A DNA stretch of 10,077 bases from an uncultured Streptococcus sp. (GCA_902461025.1 CABPWC010000056.1:1-10077), one strand, 5' to 3'; positions 1-6,378 are shown, numbered from the stretch's first letter. A program made the numbers and translations. Notes: generated from the sequence alone by a model not told the origin.

Positions 1-1
1 A

Positions 2-235
2 ATACCTACTCGTATCAAATGTTTAAGAAAAAAGTATAATTTAAAGCAAAGCGACTTGGACTATAAAGAAATTATTTCCTAAGATATTACCAAGTTTGTT
101 GATGATCTGTTTTACCACTGCTTCAGCTCTATTATATTTAGAGATTTAGAAACTGTAGATAGAAGTGAAGTAAGTATTCAATACGAATCAATACATAAGA
201 AAAACGCTGATTTTAAGCGTTTTTTCTTTTGTTAA
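2..235 (+). pseudogene. Remnant of an XRE-type HTH regulator (partial, broken)
   Basis: One reading frame enters from the left edge and reads IPTRIKCLRKKYNLKQSDL, which resembles the first helices of Cro/CI (XRE) DNA-binding domains (typically R-I-K-x-L-R-K-x-x-N-L-K-Q-x-D-L-A). Where the recognition helix should follow, the similarity ends and a TAA occurs at 80-82. The same frame is then open to a TAA at 233-235, inside the terminator. The continuation (83-232) has no motif I recognise. This fits a small regulator broken by a nonsense change or an internal deletion. The short match could be chance, and the true start lies outside the window. Confidence 0.35.
200..230 (+). terminator. Intrinsic terminator
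   Basis: The arms AAAACGCT (201-208) and AGCGTTTT (216-223) pair perfectly around a 7-base loop and run into a T-rich tract to 230. It ends transcription arriving from the left edge, probably of the decayed regulator. The A-run on the left side could give a weaker terminator on the minus strand. Confidence 0.75.
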
Positions 236-333
236 TTTCACTATATTTCAGTTCAATCTATACCTTTTTTCGCCTCTAATTTGGTTGATTTTATCAACTT
301 GTTATTTATTTATTTTATCAATGTACATTTGAC

Positions 334-370
334 GAAAAAAAGAATACAGGACAAACAAATTCCTGTATTC
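334..370 (-). terminator. Terminator of the minus-strand mini-operon
   Basis: A perfect 10-bp stem, GAATACAGGA (342-351) with TCCTGTATTC (361-370), has a 9-base loop. Read on the minus strand it is followed by seven T residues (341 down to 335). It begins 10 bases after the stop codon of the 49-residue gene. On the plus strand the T tract is missing, so it points to minus-strand transcription. Confidence 0.8.
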
Positions 371-380
371 TTAAAATAAC

Positions 381-530
381 TTAGAACAGAAATGACAATG
401 CCGCAATTAATGCTATTATAGTGCAAATTATTTTTCCGATTTTTGCATGTTGTTTGAACAATTTATCAGAGAAAAGACTCAATACAAGAGCAATCCAAAA
501 CACGGTAGTTCTTAAAATAAAAATAGTCAT
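381..530 (-). CDS. Small two-helix membrane protein, 49 residues
   Basis: The frame starts at ATG (530-528) and ends at TAA (383-381). A strong Shine-Dalgarno run (AAGGGAG on the minus strand) lies about 8 bases upstream of the ATG. The protein has two hydrophobic stretches, about residues 3-20 and 33-49, joined by a charged loop SDKLFKQHAKIGK with four lysines. By the positive-inside rule the loop is probably cytoplasmic. A promoter upstream and a terminator 10 bases downstream make this a complete transcription unit, which argues strongly that it is real. I do not recognise the family. A small membrane-active peptide, a type I toxin or a bacteriocin-immunity-like protein are possible, but nothing in the sequence decides between them. 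Confidence 0.65.
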   Translation of the reverse strand: MTIFILRTTVFWIALVLSLFSDKLFKQHAKIGKIICTIIALIAALSFLF

Positions 531-547
531 GGCTAGTACTCCCTTCG

Positions 548-640
548 CTATTTTGTAAAGCTAATAATTGATTTGAATAGTGATGATTTAATCTGCAAAT
601 ATGTCCATTTTTCCTGGTAAAACTTTTGTTCTTTAATCAT
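548..640 (-). CDS. Possible 30-residue ORF upstream of the small membrane gene
   Basis: ATG (640-638) to TAG (550-548) gives a basic, hydrophilic peptide that begins MIKEQKFYQEKWTYLQIK. It starts about 18 bases after the predicted transcription start and ends 17 bases before the downstream ATG, just ahead of that gene's ribosome binding site. No good Shine-Dalgarno precedes it (only AGAG-like bases), so translation is uncertain. If translated it could be a leader peptide coupled to the membrane gene. Otherwise this is simply a 5' leader of about 128 bases. Confidence 0.3.
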   Translation of the reverse strand: MIKEQKFYQEKWTYLQIKSSLFKSIISFTK

Positions 641-664
641 GAATCGGTATCTCTATCTATCTTT

Positions 665-694
665 ATTATAGTACAAATAACGTTATTAAACCAA
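665..694 (-). promoter_or_regulatory. Promoter of the minus-strand mini-operon, with a palindrome in the spacer
   Basis: On the minus strand a TTGGTT -35 (694-689) and a perfect TATAAT -10 (670-665) are 18 bases apart. The spacer holds a perfect 12-bp palindrome, AATAACGTTATT (676-687), where a bound protein would block RNA polymerase. The promoter is divergent from the yesL promoter; the two -35 boxes are about 30 bases apart, so a regulator bound here could affect both. Confidence 0.65.
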
Positions 695-724
695 TAAATG
701 TATTTATTTTTTTACTGCTCCTAT

Positions 725-753
725 TTTTGAGAGCTCTTGAAATATGTTATAAT
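725..753 (+). promoter_or_regulatory. Promoter of the yesL-kinase-regulator operon
   Basis: A perfect extended -10, TGTTATAAT (745-753), is preceded by a weak -35, either TTTTGA (725-730, 17-base spacer) or TTGAGA (727-732, 15-base spacer). Transcription should start near 760, leaving a leader of about 24 bases that carries AGGAGG (772-777). This position also shows that coding must start after it, at GTG 784. Confidence 0.75.
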
Positions 754-783
754 AAAACTAGATTAATTTATAGGAGGCAAACC

Positions 784-1398
784 GTGGGAAATTTCATTGA
801 GCTAGTCTTTCATCGTTTCTTTTTGGGGATGATTGCGACGGCTTATTTTTGGTTATTGACACTAGCAGGAGGAGTGGTCTTTGGTATAGCACCCGCTAGT
901 GCAACTCTCATGAGTTTATATGCAGAACACGGCTATTCTTACCGTGCTTATCGTTTCAAGGAAGCATGGGCTTTATTTAAGAGCAATTTTGTCAAAAGTA
1001 ATCTCAGTTTCTACACCTTTATAGGGATTGACTTCATCTTGATTTATGGCTTGTATCTGATGATTCAGTTGCCATACCAGACCATTATCCACTTGGCAGC
1101 AACCTTTCTAAATATCTTTTTAGTAGCCTTGGTATTTTTGGCCTATACGGTATCTTTAAAGTTACAGGTTTACTTTGAATTGTCCTATAAAAACACCTTA
1201 AAGCTTGCCTTTATCGGAATTTTTATGAGTTTGTCAGCAGTGGCCAAGGTTCTCCTTGGTAGCGTCTTGTTAGCCATTATTGGTTTCTATATGCCAGCCC
1301 TCATTGCTTTTGTAGGTATTGGAATGTGGCATTTCTTTATTAGTGATTTATTGGAGCCTGTTTATGAGAGTATTCATGAAAAATTGGCAACAAAATAA
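784..1398 (+). CDS. YesL-like (DUF624) membrane protein
   Basis: The product has 204 residues and four to five hydrophobic segments, at about 13-36, 74-95, 101-125 and 141-190 (probably two). It shows the G-I-A-P-A-S-A-T-L stretch after the first helix, as in YesL/DUF624 proteins. The GTG start is chosen because AGGAGG lies 6 bases upstream; upstream in-frame ATGs would overlap the promoter and lack a ribosome binding site. YesL-family genes commonly adjoin YesM/YesN-type two-component systems in Firmicutes, and here the 3' end overlaps the kinase start, implying translational coupling. Its molecular role is unknown. An accessory part of the sensor, or a partner of a regulated sugar transporter, is an inference from context. 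Confidence 0.8.
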   Translation: MGNFIELVFHRFFLGMIATAYFWLLTLAGGVVFGIAPASATLMSLYAEHGYSYRAYRFKEAWALFKSNFVKSNLSFYTFIGIDFILIYGLYLMIQLPYQTIIHLAATFLNIFLVALVFLAYTVSLKLQVYFELSYKNTLKLAFIGIFMSLSAVAKVLLGSVLLAIIGFYMPALIAFVGIGMWHFFISDLLEPVYESIHEKLATK

Positions 1399-3049
1399 TA
1401 CCAAACAGTTTCGTCTCCACTCACTTCTTAGGCTTTATAGCCTAGTCATGATTGTTATCATCACTTGTTTTGCTCTCTTGCTCTCCTATGTTTACTGGGA
1501 TATGCGTGAAAAAGAAGCAAGTCGAGTCAGTCAACGTGTCTTGGCTCGGACGGTCGACGAGGTTGAATACTATTATCGTGAATCCACTCGCCTGGCTCAA
1601 GGTTTGGTAGAAAATCAAGCTCGGATTGAAGGAATTTACAAATATTTTAGCCTCAGCACGCCGGATTATTTTTACTGGCAGTTAGAGCGCAAGGCGTCAC
1701 CCTATATTTCCGTTTCTATTTATGAAAATATCGATGATATCTACGTGCGAAATGATTTCGTGAGTGGTGTTGCGATTGTTCTACAGGATTCAACGGACGT
1801 CTTTGTATCCAAGAGAGATAATCGTAGTGGACAGAAGATTCCGGCTGAGAGCTTTAAACCGGACGCCAATAGTTTCGCTGTTCCAGTGTCTGATCCCATA
1901 TCGGACCAAGCTCTAGGGGTCATTTATATTTCCGTAGAACCAGAATTCCTCTATAAGGCGATTGACAATACCAGGGGAACAATTCCTGTTGCCGTAACGG
2001 TCATTGCACCATATGAAACAGATATGTTCTATATTGGAGCGAAGGGAACGAATGAGTCTTGGTTGGTAGGAACAACTGCCCATGGTTATCAAGTTCGAGT
2101 AGCTGTACCAAAGGATTATGTTTGGAGTGGGGCTTTAGCGAGTTCGGCACTTATTTTAGGTTTGAGCGCCCTCTTTATCATCATTTTATATATGACCTTA
2201 AGAAGGACCTTTTCTGACTATCAAAGTCAGGTTGTGGACTTGGTGGATTCCATTCAAGCCATTACTAAGGGAGAGCAGACCAAGAGAATCGACACAGATA
2301 AAAAGGACCAGGAGTTGCTTCTAATTGCTGAGTCGACAAATGATATGTTGGATCGACTGGAAAGTAACATTCATGATATTTATCAGCTGGAACTCAATCA
2401 AAAAGATGCCAACATGCGAGCCTTGCAAGCTCAAATTAATCCGCATTTTATGTACAATACTCTAGAATTTTTGCGGATGTACGCAGTAATGGAGAACCAA
2501 AATGAACTAGCAGATATCATCTATGAGTTCAGTAGTCTCCTGCGCAATAATATCTCTGACGAGCGAGAAACGACCCTCAAACAAGAAGTAGAGTTTTGTC
2601 GGAAGTACAGTTATCTCTGTATGGTTCGCTATCCAAAATCCATTGCCTATGGATTTAAGATTGACCCTGAATTGGAAGAAATGCGTATTCCAAAGTTCAC
2701 CCTCCAGCCTTTAGTGGAAAATTATTTTGCCCATGGAGTTGACCACAGAAGGACAGATAATGTTATCAGTATCAAGGCTTTGAAAAAAAATGGCTATGTC
2801 GAAATTTTAGTAACCGATAATGGCCGTGGGATGTCTGCTGAAAAACTAGCAGAAATTCAAGCTAAACTGGCTCAAAGAACCTTTGAACACACAGCGGATT
2901 ATATGGAACAGCGACAGTCTATTGGGATCGTCAATGTCCACGAACGCTTTGTGCTCTACTTTGGAGACCGCTATAACATTAGTATAGAATCTGCTGAACA
3001 AAAAGGTGTTCAATATCGAATTACCATTCAGGATGAAGAGAAAGGATAA
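1364..3049 (+). CDS. Sensor histidine kinase, YesM/LytS class (TCS07-like)
   Basis: This 561-residue membrane kinase has TM1 at about 25-45, an extracytoplasmic sensor of about 210 residues, TM2 at about 255-278, a HAMP-like linker, then a His_kinase (PF06580) and an HATPase domain. The phospho-acceptor is H361 in QINPHFMYN. The ATP site shows the N box around N453 (PLVENYFAHG), the G1 box at D485-N-G-R-G and the G2 box near 519-529 (SIGIVNVHERF). ATG 1364 is preferred because GGAG (1353-1356) lies 7 bases upstream; ATG 1376 (557 residues) is a fair alternative and ATG 1319 has no ribosome site. It overlaps yesL by 35 bases. The pneumococcal counterpart, as I recall, is HK07 (SP_0155), linked to host-glycan use. 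The ligand here is not visible. Confidence 0.92.
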   Translation: MRVFMKNWQQNNTKQFRLHSLLRLYSLVMIVIITCFALLLSYVYWDMREKEASRVSQRVLARTVDEVEYYYRESTRLAQGLVENQARIEGIYKYFSLSTPDYFYWQLERKASPYISVSIYENIDDIYVRNDFVSGVAIVLQDSTDVFVSKRDNRSGQKIPAESFKPDANSFAVPVSDPISDQALGVIYISVEPEFLYKAIDNTRGTIPVAVTVIAPYETDMFYIGAKGTNESWLVGTTAHGYQVRVAVPKDYVWSGALASSALILGLSALFIIILYMTLRRTFSDYQSQVVDLVDSIQAITKGEQTKRIDTDKKDQELLLIAESTNDMLDRLESNIHDIYQLELNQKDANMRALQAQINPHFMYNTLEFLRMYAVMENQNELADIIYEFSSLLRNNISDERETTLKQEVEFCRKYSYLCMVRYPKSIAYGFKIDPELEEMRIPKFTLQPLVENYFAHGVDHRRTDNVISIKALKKNGYVEILVTDNGRGMSAEKLAEIQAKLAQRTFEHTADYMEQRQSIGIVNVHERFVLYFGDRYNISIESAEQKGVQYRITIQDEEKG

Positions 3050-3051
3050 AC

Positions 3052-4338
3052 ATGTATAAAGTACTATTAGTTGATGATGAGTACATGATTACAGAAGGAC
3101 TTAAGCGTTTGATCCCTTTTGAAAAATGGGATATGGAAGTCGTTGCAACGGCCAATCATGCTGATGACGCTTTGGATTATGTCCGAGAGCATCCCGTAGA
3201 TATCATCATTTCTGATGTCAACATGCCTGGCAAGACAGGACTTGAAATGATTGGGGAGATGAAGGAACTCTTGCCAGAGGCTTACTATATTCTTCTTTCC
3301 GGCTATCAAGAATTTGACTATGTCAAGAAAGCCATGAACCTCAATGTTGTAGATTATCTTGTTAAACCAGTTGATAAGGTTGAACTGGAGCATTTACTTG
3401 AGAAAATCCTTGGTCAACTTCGTGAGAAAGTGCATGAGCCAGAAATCTTGAGTCAGCAATTAGATGAAGAAGCCTTCAAGACTCATCTCACCCAAAAAGA
3501 AAATTGGTGGATTGGTCTTTCCCGAGAAAAACAAGGGGATTTTGTCATTCCTTACTATGTTCTAGGTCAGGACTGGCAGATTGTGCTAGCAACTCAGAAA
3601 TTCGATGGTTTACTCGTCATGCCTTTTGAGTTACCTTATCAGGCAAACTTTGAAAAATGGAAGTTTGACGTTGAAAAAGCACTCTTCTATGGAACTGTAA
3701 ATCTCGATCAATCTGAAAGTCTCTTTTCTTATTATGAACCCATCTATCGAGTTATTATCCAAGGAAATCTTCAGCAGATTATCGAAGAGTTGAATTTGCT
3801 TGAGAAGATTGTATTGGAAAACACACCGAGGGTATCCATTACCAAGCAACTCTTTACTCAGTTTGTGATGGACGTCTTCCATCTCTTTGAGCATCTGAAA
3901 GCAGATGATATGACAGATATTGTCAAAAGAATTCATGCCATTACAAACTTTGAAGATTTAGTGGCTTATATCAAGGAAACCTTGACGTCCTTCTTTGGCC
4001 AATACCGTATGAATGAGAATGTCGTCAGTGTACTTGAAGTTATTGGTAGAGACTATAAAAAAGAGCTTTCTCTCAAGGATATCAGCAAGGATCTCTTTAT
4101 CAATCCTGTGTATTTAGGTCAGTTAATCAAGAAGGAAACCAATTCAACCTTTGCTGAGCTTCTCAATAAGCAACGGATTAAGGCTGCCCAGCAACTTTTA
4201 CTATCTACAAATGATAGTATTGAGGATATTTGCTATACGGTTGGTTATAGTAATGTAGGCTATTTCTACAAGGTCTTTCGAAAACTATGTGGAAAGTCTC
4301 CGAAAGCCTACCGCAAGCAGATTGAAGTCACCCTCTAA
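3052..4338 (+). CDS. Response regulator with AraC-type output, YesN class (TCS07-like)
   Basis: The product has 428 residues. The receiver domain (about 1-120) carries the acidic pair D8/D9, phospho-acceptor D55 (IIISDVNMPG), S83 and K105. A middle region of about 200 residues has no motif I recognise. The C-terminus (321-428) is an AraC/XylS DNA-binding domain with two helix-turn-helix units, about 340-361 and 389-411, the second being SIEDICYTVGYSNVGYFYKV. The ATG follows the kinase stop by two bases and AAAGGA overlaps the kinase end, so the two are translationally coupled. It should be phosphorylated by the upstream kinase. In Bacillus and streptococci such regulators usually activate carbohydrate uptake genes; the targets here are unknown, and no transporter lies in the window. 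Confidence 0.93.
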   Translation: MYKVLLVDDEYMITEGLKRLIPFEKWDMEVVATANHADDALDYVREHPVDIIISDVNMPGKTGLEMIGEMKELLPEAYYILLSGYQEFDYVKKAMNLNVVDYLVKPVDKVELEHLLEKILGQLREKVHEPEILSQQLDEEAFKTHLTQKENWWIGLSREKQGDFVIPYYVLGQDWQIVLATQKFDGLLVMPFELPYQANFEKWKFDVEKALFYGTVNLDQSESLFSYYEPIYRVIIQGNLQQIIEELNLLEKIVLENTPRVSITKQLFTQFVMDVFHLFEHLKADDMTDIVKRIHAITNFEDLVAYIKETLTSFFGQYRMNENVVSVLEVIGRDYKKELSLKDISKDLFINPVYLGQLIKKETNSTFAELLNKQRIKAAQQLLLSTNDSIEDICYTVGYSNVGYFYKVFRKLCGKSPKAYRKQIEVTL

Positions 4339-4341
4339 GGT

Positions 4342-4370
4342 TTGTTATCCATTTTAAAATATGCTATAAT
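4342..4370 (+). promoter_or_regulatory. Promoter of the four-helix membrane protein gene
   Basis: TTGTTA (4342-4347), a 17-base spacer, and extended -10 TGCTATAAT (4362-4370) form a strong sigma-A promoter starting four bases after the response regulator stop codon. It matches the yesL promoter around the -10 (AAATATGyTATAATAAA). With no terminator ahead of it, read-through from the operon is also possible. Confidence 0.8.
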
Positions 4371-4399
4371 AAATTCAAAAATTTGAGGAGGTTACTTTT

Positions 4400-4930
4400 A
4401 TGAAAAAGAAACCAATCTATCTATGGGTTTTATTAGTCTTATCAGCGATTAATTCAGCCTTGGCAGTAGTTGGAATTTTTACCCCAGTACCTAGTAAGGA
4501 CGCCCTTCGTGCTAGCCAAGGAAATGTTGGGACACTTAGTGCTCAACAAATAGAAGATGCTGTTAACTATGCCCACCAAGTGTCAGAGTCATCTCACTCT
4601 ATTTTTAACACGATACTCATTATTCTATCTGCTATCCTAGTTGTAGTAGCCTTTGTTTTCTTAATTCGTAAGAACCTGCAGTTGGCAAACTACACTTATG
4701 TTGGATATGCCTTACTAGCTATTGTTGGACTAGTCCATGACAATATGAATTTACAAGATGCTATGCAATTGATTAAAGATGACACCCTACGTTTAGGAAT
4801 GGGAGTCATGTCAAAAGTAACCACTATTATTTTCATCGTCATCAATGTTATCTTTTTGGGAATCGTCTTCTATAAAATATGGCGTCAGCAAAAAGAATTA
4901 ACAGAATCTCAAGAAGAAGAACTCGCCTAA
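4400..4930 (+). CDS. Hypothetical membrane protein with four helices
   Basis: The product has 176 residues. The ATG is preceded by GAGGAGG (4385-4391) with 8-base spacing. Hydrophobic segments lie at about 6-28, 68-89, 96-113 and 139-160. A polar segment of about 40 residues between the first two is probably extracytoplasmic, and the tail is acidic and cytoplasmic (QKELTESQEEELA). I believe this is the conserved hypothetical gene that follows the TCS07 regulator in S. pneumoniae (SP_0157 region), but that is from memory. No enzymatic motif is visible. It has its own promoter and a strong terminator 14 bases after its stop, so it is mainly a single-gene unit. Confidence 0.8.
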   Translation: MKKKPIYLWVLLVLSAINSALAVVGIFTPVPSKDALRASQGNVGTLSAQQIEDAVNYAHQVSESSHSIFNTILIILSAILVVVAFVFLIRKNLQLANYTYVGYALLAIVGLVHDNMNLQDAMQLIKDDTLRLGMGVMSKVTTIIFIVINVIFLGIVFYKIWRQQKELTESQEEELA

Positions 4931-4933
4931 GAG

Positions 4934-4962
4934 TTGACAAAGGATAACTATCAAGATACAAT
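4934..4962 (+). promoter_or_regulatory. Probable nrdI promoter, nested in the upstream terminator
   Basis: A consensus -35 TTGACA (4934-4939) and a one-mismatch -10 TACAAT (4957-4962) are 17 bases apart. The -10 lies across the loop of the terminator hairpin. Initiation near 4968-4970 falls in the hairpin's 3' arm, so the nrdI transcript lacks the 5' arm and escapes termination. No NrdR-box-like palindrome is evident. Confidence 0.65.
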
Positions 4963-4980
4963 CTTGGTAGTTATTTTTTT
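4944..4980 (+). terminator. Intrinsic terminator after the four-helix membrane gene
   Basis: A 14-bp stem (4944-4957 with 4961-4974, one G-T wobble) closes a 3-base ACA loop and is followed by a run of seven T residues (4974-4980). It ends 25 bases before the nrdI start codon, so it separates nrdI from upstream transcription. Confidence 0.88.
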
Positions 4981-5005
4981 GGATTCGAGAAAGAGGGAGG
5001 AAAAG

Positions 5006-5473
5006 ATGAAAAAAATTTCCTTAGTTTATATCAGTCTAAGCGGCAACACGGAGAGTTTTGTAACACGTTTGAAAGCTTATTTGTTGGAGCAGTATGCGAA
5101 CATTGAAGTAGAAAAAATTCATATTAAAGACTTGGTCAAGGAAGGAGAAGACTTCTTTGAGATGACCAACCCGTATGTGGCTTTTCTACCGACTTACCTA
5201 GAAGGTGGCAATGGGGTTGACAATGGAGATGTGGAGATTTTGACCACTCCAGTAGGTGACTTTATCGCATATGGTGACAATGCTAGCAAGTGTTTTGGTG
5301 TCGTAGGATCAGGTAACCGCAATTTTAACAACCAATACTGCTTGACGGCCAAGCAATACAGTCAACGTTTTGGTTTCCCTGTTTTAGCTGACTTTGAGAT
5401 GCGTGGCATGTTGGGAGATATCAAGAAGGTTGCAGGGATTATTGCAGAACTTTACGAACTTGAGGTTTCGTAA
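5006..5473 (+). CDS. nrdI: NrdI, flavodoxin-like class Ib ribonucleotide reductase activator
   Basis: The product has 155 residues. NrdI carries FMN and supplies the oxidant used to assemble the dimanganese tyrosyl-radical cofactor of NrdF in class Ib ribonucleotide reductase. The N-terminal phosphate-binding loop is visible (S10-L-S-G-N-T-E), as are family blocks [11 protein letters not shown] and [15 protein letters not shown] and the C-terminal [12 protein letters not shown] 5006 is chosen because GAGGGAGG lies just upstream; an in-frame ATG at 4934 would place coding across the terminator and promoter. No nrdE, nrdF or nrdH is adjacent, so this is an orphan nrdI, as I recall for SP_0158 in pneumococcus. 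It is a little longer than E. coli NrdI. Confidence 0.92.
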   Translation: MKKISLVYISLSGNTESFVTRLKAYLLEQYANIEVEKIHIKDLVKEGEDFFEMTNPYVAFLPTYLEGGNGVDNGDVEILTTPVGDFIAYGDNASKCFGVVGSGNRNFNNQYCLTAKQYSQRFGFPVLADFEMRGMLGDIKKVAGIIAELYELEVS

Positions 5474-5543
5474 GAGGCCAGATTTTCTAAGGAAGAGCAT
5501 TATTCTATGGATAAAGGATTTACTCCAAAAGGGAACAAACGAA

Positions 5544-5753
5544 ATGAATAAACTACAGAGATCATTTTTAAAGTATATAAAACGCAAACCAAGTTTTAAG
5601 GATATACTACTTTGTAGTGCCTTGCTACTCTTAGCAATCACTCTGATGCAGTTCTCCGCGAAATTTCTTGATGAAAGTTTGTCAGCTTACGGAACCATGG
5701 CATCACTAGGAATCGTTATACTGGTGGAAATCGTAGTTTCCAGAAAAAAATAG
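5544..5753 (+). CDS. Small hypothetical membrane protein, 69 residues
   Basis: ATG 5544 follows AAAGGGA (9-base spacing) and the frame ends at TAG 5751-5753, immediately before a terminator. The N-terminus is very basic (MNKLQRSFLKYIKRKPSFKD), followed by two hydrophobic segments at about 21-38 and 48-65 and a basic tail (SRKK), which suggests both ends face the cytoplasm. No terminator or clear promoter lies in the 70 bases after nrdI, so it is probably co-transcribed with nrdI. The frame is open further upstream, but there it overlaps nrdI without a ribosome site. I do not recognise the family. Confidence 0.65.
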   Translation: MNKLQRSFLKYIKRKPSFKDILLCSALLLLAITLMQFSAKFLDESLSAYGTMASLGIVILVEIVVSRKK

Positions 5754-5756
5754 AAA

Positions 5757-5787
5757 AGGCTCGAGAATCTTCATCTCGAGTCTTTTT
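5757..5787. terminator. Bidirectional terminator between convergent genes
   Basis: A 10-bp stem, AGGCTCGAGA (5757-5766) with TCTCGAGTCT (5774-5783), has a 7-base loop and one G-T wobble. Five T residues follow on the plus strand. On the minus strand the sequence after the hairpin is TTTTCTATTTTTTT. It serves the 69-residue gene and the minus-strand 83-residue gene, whose stop codons are only 32 bases apart. Confidence 0.88.
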
Positions 5788-6037
5788 ATGATTGGCGAAT
5801 TTCGTCAACGATTTCTTTTGAAATGGGAACTCCTAAACGGTAACCTTTGTTGATGTAGTCAATGACATCATTGATATTTTCTATCGTTTGGATTTTTTCT
5901 TTGATAGTTGCACGAAAATCTTGATCTTTCAATAGTTGGTCTTGAAGCAGTCTTTGAAGTTTCTCTTTTTCATATTTATTGACAAGAAAGAGAAAAAGAA
6001 GACTGACAACAACTAGAATATAAGCATACTGGCTCAT
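5786..6037 (-). CDS. Membrane-anchored coiled-coil hypothetical protein, 83 residues
   Basis: The ATG (6037-6035) is preceded on the minus strand by AGGGAG with 8-base spacing. Residues 4-20 (YAYILVVVSLLFLFLVN) form one N-terminal membrane helix. Residues 21-55 are highly charged and heptad-like (KYEKEKLQRLLQDQLLKDQ), predicting a helical coiled coil. The C-terminal part (about 56-83, NDVIDYINKGYRLGVP) looks like a small folded tail. The likely topology is a cytoplasmic domain on a single anchor. I do not recognise the function. It lies downstream of argS on the same strand, but about 385 bases of structured non-coding DNA intervene, and I found no convincing promoter directly upstream. Confidence 0.7.
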   Translation of the reverse strand: MSQYAYILVVVSLLFLFLVNKYEKEKLQRLLQDQLLKDQDFRATIKEKIQTIENINDVIDYINKGYRLGVPISKEIVDEIRQS

Positions 6038-6170
6038 AAAAATTCTCCCTAGGTGATAAAGAAGTAAGTGGTTAGAGAAAAACGAATATCCTTCGCCTTT
6101 CGAGTAATGATACTGTAAGTGCCTAGCTACTTGTTATTAATTAGTAAGACGTTTAGGCAAATCGCCTCAT

Positions 6171-6227
6171 TTACGACGTCGTGGCCCCTAAATCGATTAT
6201 ATTTAGGGGACATGACTAGTGAAGCAG
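6171..6227. repeat. Stem-loop repeat, unit 1
   Basis: The stem runs 6178-6193 with 6201-6216 (16 positions, one G-A mismatch, one G-T wobble) around the loop CGATTAT. It is flanked by TTACGAC on the left and TAGTGA on the right. Its inner stem is CCCCTAAAT with ATTTAGGGG. Unit 2 has the same architecture with a different stem sequence. Confidence 0.7.
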
Positions 6228-6230
6228 TTA

Positions 6231-6255
6231 GCTAGTCTGCATAAAAGCGGCTAGC
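6231..6255. repeat. Bulged hairpin
   Basis: GCTAG (6231-6235) and CTGC (6237-6240), separated by one unpaired T, pair with GCGG (6247-6250) and CTAGC (6251-6255) around an ATAAAA loop. This gives 9 pairs including one wobble. It lies between the two stem-loop repeats. Confidence 0.45.
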
Positions 6256-6294
6256 GTCTAACAATTATGAATTTTAGTTACAGTAACTTGAAGA

Positions 6295-6351
6295 TTACGA
6301 CGTCTTTCGGTAGAAATCGATAATATTTCTATCGAAAGACTAGTGAGGCGC
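6295..6351. repeat. Stem-loop repeat, unit 2
   Basis: The stem runs 6302-6317 with 6325-6340 (16 pairs, one G-T wobble) around the loop CGATAAT. The flanks TTACGAC and TAGTGA are identical to those of unit 1, 124 bases away. The middle of each arm differs from unit 1 (TTTCGGTAGA against GTGGCCCCTA), yet pairing is kept by matching changes in the other arm. Confidence 0.7.
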
Positions 6352-6354
6352 CTA

Positions 6355-6378
6355 GCCAAAGTCCGAATAGGATTTGGC
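6355..6378. repeat. Bulged hairpin
   Basis: GCCAAA (6355-6360) and TCC (6362-6364), separated by an unpaired G, pair with GGA (6370-6372) and TTTGGC (6373-6378) around the loop GAATA. Its 3' arm is also the first part of the direct repeat that recurs at the argS stop codon. Confidence 0.5.

Noticed and set aside
1319..1375. Longer start of the histidine kinase at ATG 1319
   Set aside because: It has no ribosome site and lies deep inside yesL. ATG 1364 has GGAG at good spacing, and ATG 1376 remains a second choice.
4934..5005. N-terminal extension of NrdI from ATG 4934
   Set aside because: It would translate the terminator and the promoter region, has no ribosome site, and precedes the conserved NrdI start.
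5507..5551. 14-codon ORF overlapping the start of the 69-residue gene
   Set aside because: It has an AAGGAAGAG upstream, but at long spacing, and there is no sign of conservation or attenuator structure. Probably chance.
6245..6290. Integron attC site (TCTAACAA and GTTA-like ends)
   Set aside because: The core-site match is weak, no integron integrase is visible and integrons are not expected in streptococci.
6171..6350. Known pneumococcal BOX or RUP element
   Set aside because: The sequence does not match the boxA/boxC or RUP termini as I remember them, and no TA-flanked RUP ends are seen. A direct comparison was not possible.
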